A stretch of DNA of 23,180 nucleotides, from NCBI GenBank assembly GCA_964363695.1, contig CAYIJI010000012.1, positions 1-23,180 on the forward strand. Direction: 5' to 3'. This DNA is from JAMCZZ01 sp964363695 (GTDB lineage Bacteria; Patescibacteriota; UBA1384; XYA2-FULL-43-10; 1-14-0-10-43-13). Each line of letters begins with the position of its first letter. Position 1 is the stretch's first letter. The translations under genes and the position numbers were made by a program. The notes under the pieces are model-generated. The model ran no database searches, was not told the origin of the DNA, and saw only the letters and a list, made by a program, of their open reading frames with translations. Below, piece after piece: positions 21,718 to 23,180 of the stretch.

Positions 21718-22104
21718 TTAAGCTGCTAGTAGCGGCGCCAATTTCTCAGCAACTTCTTCCAAAGAGAGGTCGGGATACTCCTTTTCTTCGGGAGTCCCCC
21801 AAACGGATAATCCCCCCAACAGTTTAACGATGTAGCTATTGCCGTGCGGATTGATCGCACAAGCCTCAATCGTTCCGATAAAACCGGCATCTCTTAGCTG
21901 CCTTATTGCCAATTCAATGTTGGCAGGATTCTTGTCTTTGTACGTCCAAAGTAGATCGACAAATACAATCTTGACCTCTTTGAGGTCAATCATTTGCAGT
22001 TCTGTCCTTGTTTGTGCGAAGATTACTTCATCTTCGCACAAATGAAGTGTCTTCGCTAATTCCTTCAGGTGGCCCAATCTGTTTCCAATCATTAAAACTA
22101 CCAC
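21718..22104 (-). CDS. small alpha/beta protein of unknown function (receiver-like layout)
   Basis: The 128-residue product alternates strands and helices: VVLMIGNRL, EVIFAQT, KIVFVDLLW, ELAIRQLRDAGFIGTIEACA, then YIVKLLGGLSVWGTPEEKEY and a C-terminal amphipathic helix ending LAPLLAA. The VFVDLLW strand with an Asp at its end recalls response-regulator receiver domains, but the other acidic residues and the conserved Lys are not evident. This is a fold guess only. The GTG start is preferred because GAGGAGG lies 8 nt upstream; an ATG four codons later is poorly spaced. It is monocistronic with its own terminator. Confidence 0.75.
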   Translation of the reverse strand: MVVLMIGNRLGHLKELAKTLHLCEDEVIFAQTRTELQMIDLKEVKIVFVDLLWTYKDKNPANIELAIRQLRDAGFIGTIEACAINPHGNSYIVKLLGGLSVWGTPEEKEYPDLSLEEVAEKLAPLLAA

Positions 22105-22173
22105 AATCTTAACCCTCCTCGATGCTCCAGTTGAGTTGAAAGTACAGTATCATAAATTGCTTCTTCTGTAAAT

Positions 22174-22209
22174 AAAAAAACGCCCGTCTGGGCGGGGGTG
22201 CCCAGACGG
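22174..22209 (-). terminator. strong terminator between the two minus-strand genes
   Basis: On the minus strand CCGTCTGGGC, a C-rich loop and GCCCAGACGG are followed by GCG and seven Ts. It lies 120 nt beyond the terminator at 22331-22366, so an untranslated RNA or a lost gene may lie at 22210-22330. I see no ORF there. Confidence 0.9.
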
Positions 22210-22330
22210 CTGAATGTATTGCTCTTAGGTATAGTCGGTTCCTCGGTTGAACACAATGGAGAAATTCTTTTGCTTTTGAGACAAGATCACAAAATTGCTC
22301 CTAACCAGTGGGACGAACCGTAGAGTGCAA

Positions 22331-22366
22331 ATAAAAAAGAAGAGGCGATCGGCGTGATCTCCTCTT
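22331..22366 (-). terminator. terminator of the 22393-22755 gene
   Basis: On the minus strand AAGAGGAGATC and GATCGCCTCTT pair with one mismatch around ACGCC, followed by a C and a T-run. It lies 27 nt past the stop codon. Confidence 0.85.
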
Positions 22367-22392
22367 TGAATTGGTGGGAAACGATAATTCGC

Positions 22393-22755
22393 TCATTCGA
22401 ACGAGAGCTCCAGTATCTTCCAGCTCTCAGTTCTCATTCTCGTGCTGCTTCCTTTTGTGTGATAGCAAACATCGGTCCACCATCCGGTTTTGCGAGCGCC
22501 CCGTTCGACGTTTCGTTTCAGAATGTTAAATGTCCCGCCCATATGAATCTGCGGCTTGATACTAAGGACCAATTCTTCAAGTCCATTCTTGGCTTGGAGA
22601 TAGCACGCGATGACCTTAACGTCAACGAAAGTCTGAACTTTGCCGTGACTATCCTCTGCCTTGATGCGGCAGTCTCTGCTAACGATGTCGGTTGGAAAGC
22701 CCAATGCGAGCAGATTTCCCCTTACTCCCTCGAGAGGAGCCTGTGTTGTTGTCAT
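22393..22755 (-). CDS. small protein of unknown function
   Basis: The 120-residue protein has no signal or membrane segment. It reads MTTTQAPLEGVRGNLLALGF, then DIVSRDCRIKAEDSHGKVQT, a strand FVDVKVIACYLQ, VLSIKPQIHMGG, and a basic C-terminal half (FNILKRNVERGARKTGWWTD). The alternating pattern suggests a small beta-rich fold; no family is recognised. AAGGATGG before the ATG is an acceptable ribosome site. The terminator 27 nt past the stop supports this strand over the overlapping plus-strand frame. Confidence 0.6.
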   Translation of the reverse strand: MTTTQAPLEGVRGNLLALGFPTDIVSRDCRIKAEDSHGKVQTFVDVKVIACYLQAKNGLEELVLSIKPQIHMGGTFNILKRNVERGARKTGWWTDVCYHTKGSSTRMRTESWKILELSFE

Positions 22756-22802
22756 TTTCTACACCATCCTTGACCTACGCTCTAGAAGCAGTGATATGGT
22801 TA

Positions 22803-22811
22803 TGCTATAAT
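22803..22811 (+). promoter_or_regulatory. extended -10 promoter of the YdjM-like gene
   Basis: TGCTATAAT is a perfect extended -10 box 29 nt before the ATG at 22841. A second candidate, TGCAATAAT at 22826-22834, ends 6 nt before the ATG and would give a leaderless RNA. No Shine-Dalgarno is present, which slightly favours the second. Confidence 0.55.
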
Positions 22812-22840
22812 ATTTCTTCTCCTTATGCAATAATTTAACC

Positions 22841-23146
22841 ATGACTTACAAAACCCATCTCTCAACCGGACTTCTTTTTTCTTCGACTGTTTTTTTATTG
22901 ATCTACGAAATAGAGCTGTCGCCAGTTTTAATTATTCTACTAATTATTTCTACAGTTTTGGGCTCAAGCGCCCCAGATTTAGATACGCCGACAGGAGAGC
23001 TTTGGCATAAAGTTCCCGGCGGATCACTTATTTCTCGAATTGTTCATCCGGTTTTCATTGGAGGCCATCGCCATTTATCCCATTCAATTATTGGCCTCGG
23101 CATATTCACAGGGCTGTTTTATTTATTAACTCACCTTACGCACTAA
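22841..23146 (+). CDS. YdjM-like (DUF457) membrane-bound hydrolase family, short
   Basis: The 101-residue membrane protein begins MTYKTHLSTGLLFSSTVFLL. It carries the family's metal-site residues: an N-terminal His (KTHL), SSAPDLDTP with paired Asp, and GGHRHLSHSIIG. Homologues in the YdjM/DUF457 group are usually about 150-200 residues, with two or three more helices and a further His/Asp motif. Here the protein stops at LTHLTH soon after the HRHLSHS motif, so it may be truncated. The family is annotated as membrane-bound metal-dependent hydrolase; its substrate is not known to me. Confidence 0.75.
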   Translation: MTYKTHLSTGLLFSSTVFLLIYEIELSPVLIILLIISTVLGSSAPDLDTPTGELWHKVPGGSLISRIVHPVFIGGHRHLSHSIIGLGIFTGLFYLLTHLTH

Positions 23147-23150
23147 CTTC

Positions 23151-23159
23151 TGATATAAT
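23151..23159 (+). promoter_or_regulatory. extended -10 promoter for a gene beyond the window
   Basis: TGATATAAT, an extended -10 box without a clear -35, lies 4 nt past the previous stop codon. The downstream gene, if any, is outside the window. Confidence 0.45.
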
Positions 23160-23180
23160 TAAATTGTACCCCATTAAAAA

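Noticed and set aside
22354..22773. plus-strand frame of 139 codons opposite the gene at 22393-22755
   Set aside because: It has no ribosome site and a Cys/Ser-rich, unstructured product. The minus-strand frame has a start signal and a terminator.

Overview
The window looks like part of the genome of a small, AT-rich bacterium, most likely a member of the Candidate Phyla Radiation (Patescibacteria). The reasons are an anaerobic-only style ribonucleotide reductase (nrdD/nrdG), many short membrane-anchored proteins of unknown function, several promoters whose -10 box lies only 6-9 nt before an ATG (leaderless mRNAs), and a long secreted repeat protein. This lineage call is an inference. The code is standard: TGA is the natural stop of mntA, the intron maturase, the RHH antitoxin, the guanylate kinase and the PAP2 gene, so the Gracilibacteria/Absconditabacteria code (UGA = Gly) does not apply.

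Layout. (1) 1-5950 is a minus-strand cell-envelope block. It holds three membrane-anchored proteins (two are tandem paralogues) and a large secreted protein built from 68/78-residue beta-rich repeats, which contains a 100-N assembly gap. (2) 5972-6508 is a VIT/CCC1-like transporter with a 24-bp perfect palindrome over its promoter. (3) 6715-11547 is an accessory island. It has a complete group II intron placed between a promoter and the start of a HepT-MntA toxin-antitoxin pair, an AbiEii-type nucleotidyltransferase with a small partner, a 162-bp MITE-like element with 19-bp terminal inverted repeats, and an RHH-PIN toxin-antitoxin pair. It is followed by tRNA-Asn(GUU), which sits inside a long inverted repeat. 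(4) 11869-15833 holds an unknown protein, a PAP2 phosphatase, a guanylate kinase and a membrane-anchored HEYGHH metallopeptidase with Ig-like domains whose frame is broken by one in-frame TGA. (5) 16222-19516 is the anaerobic ribonucleotide reductase locus. Two NrdR-box-like sites lie upstream of a near-consensus promoter, followed by nrdD and nrdG. nrdG carries intergenic-type palindromic repeats inserted in frame. (6) 19526-21613 is a second accessory stretch: a DUF3800 protein, a DUF559 endonuclease-like gene bracketed by inverted copies of a 33-bp G/C-rich element, and an HD-domain hydrolase whose first ~36 bp are duplicated on the far side of that cassette. (7) 21718-23180 holds two unknown minus-strand genes, each followed by a strong terminator, and a short YdjM-like membrane protein.

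The clearest system is the nrd locus: NrdR boxes control the class III ribonucleotide reductase and its radical-SAM activase. The most unusual features are the small non-coding mobile elements: palindromic repeats living inside nrdG, the DUF559 cassette with inverted flanks, the MITE, and an intron that appears to supply the Shine-Dalgarno sequence of a toxin-antitoxin operon. Family names come from motif recognition by eye; no database search was possible.
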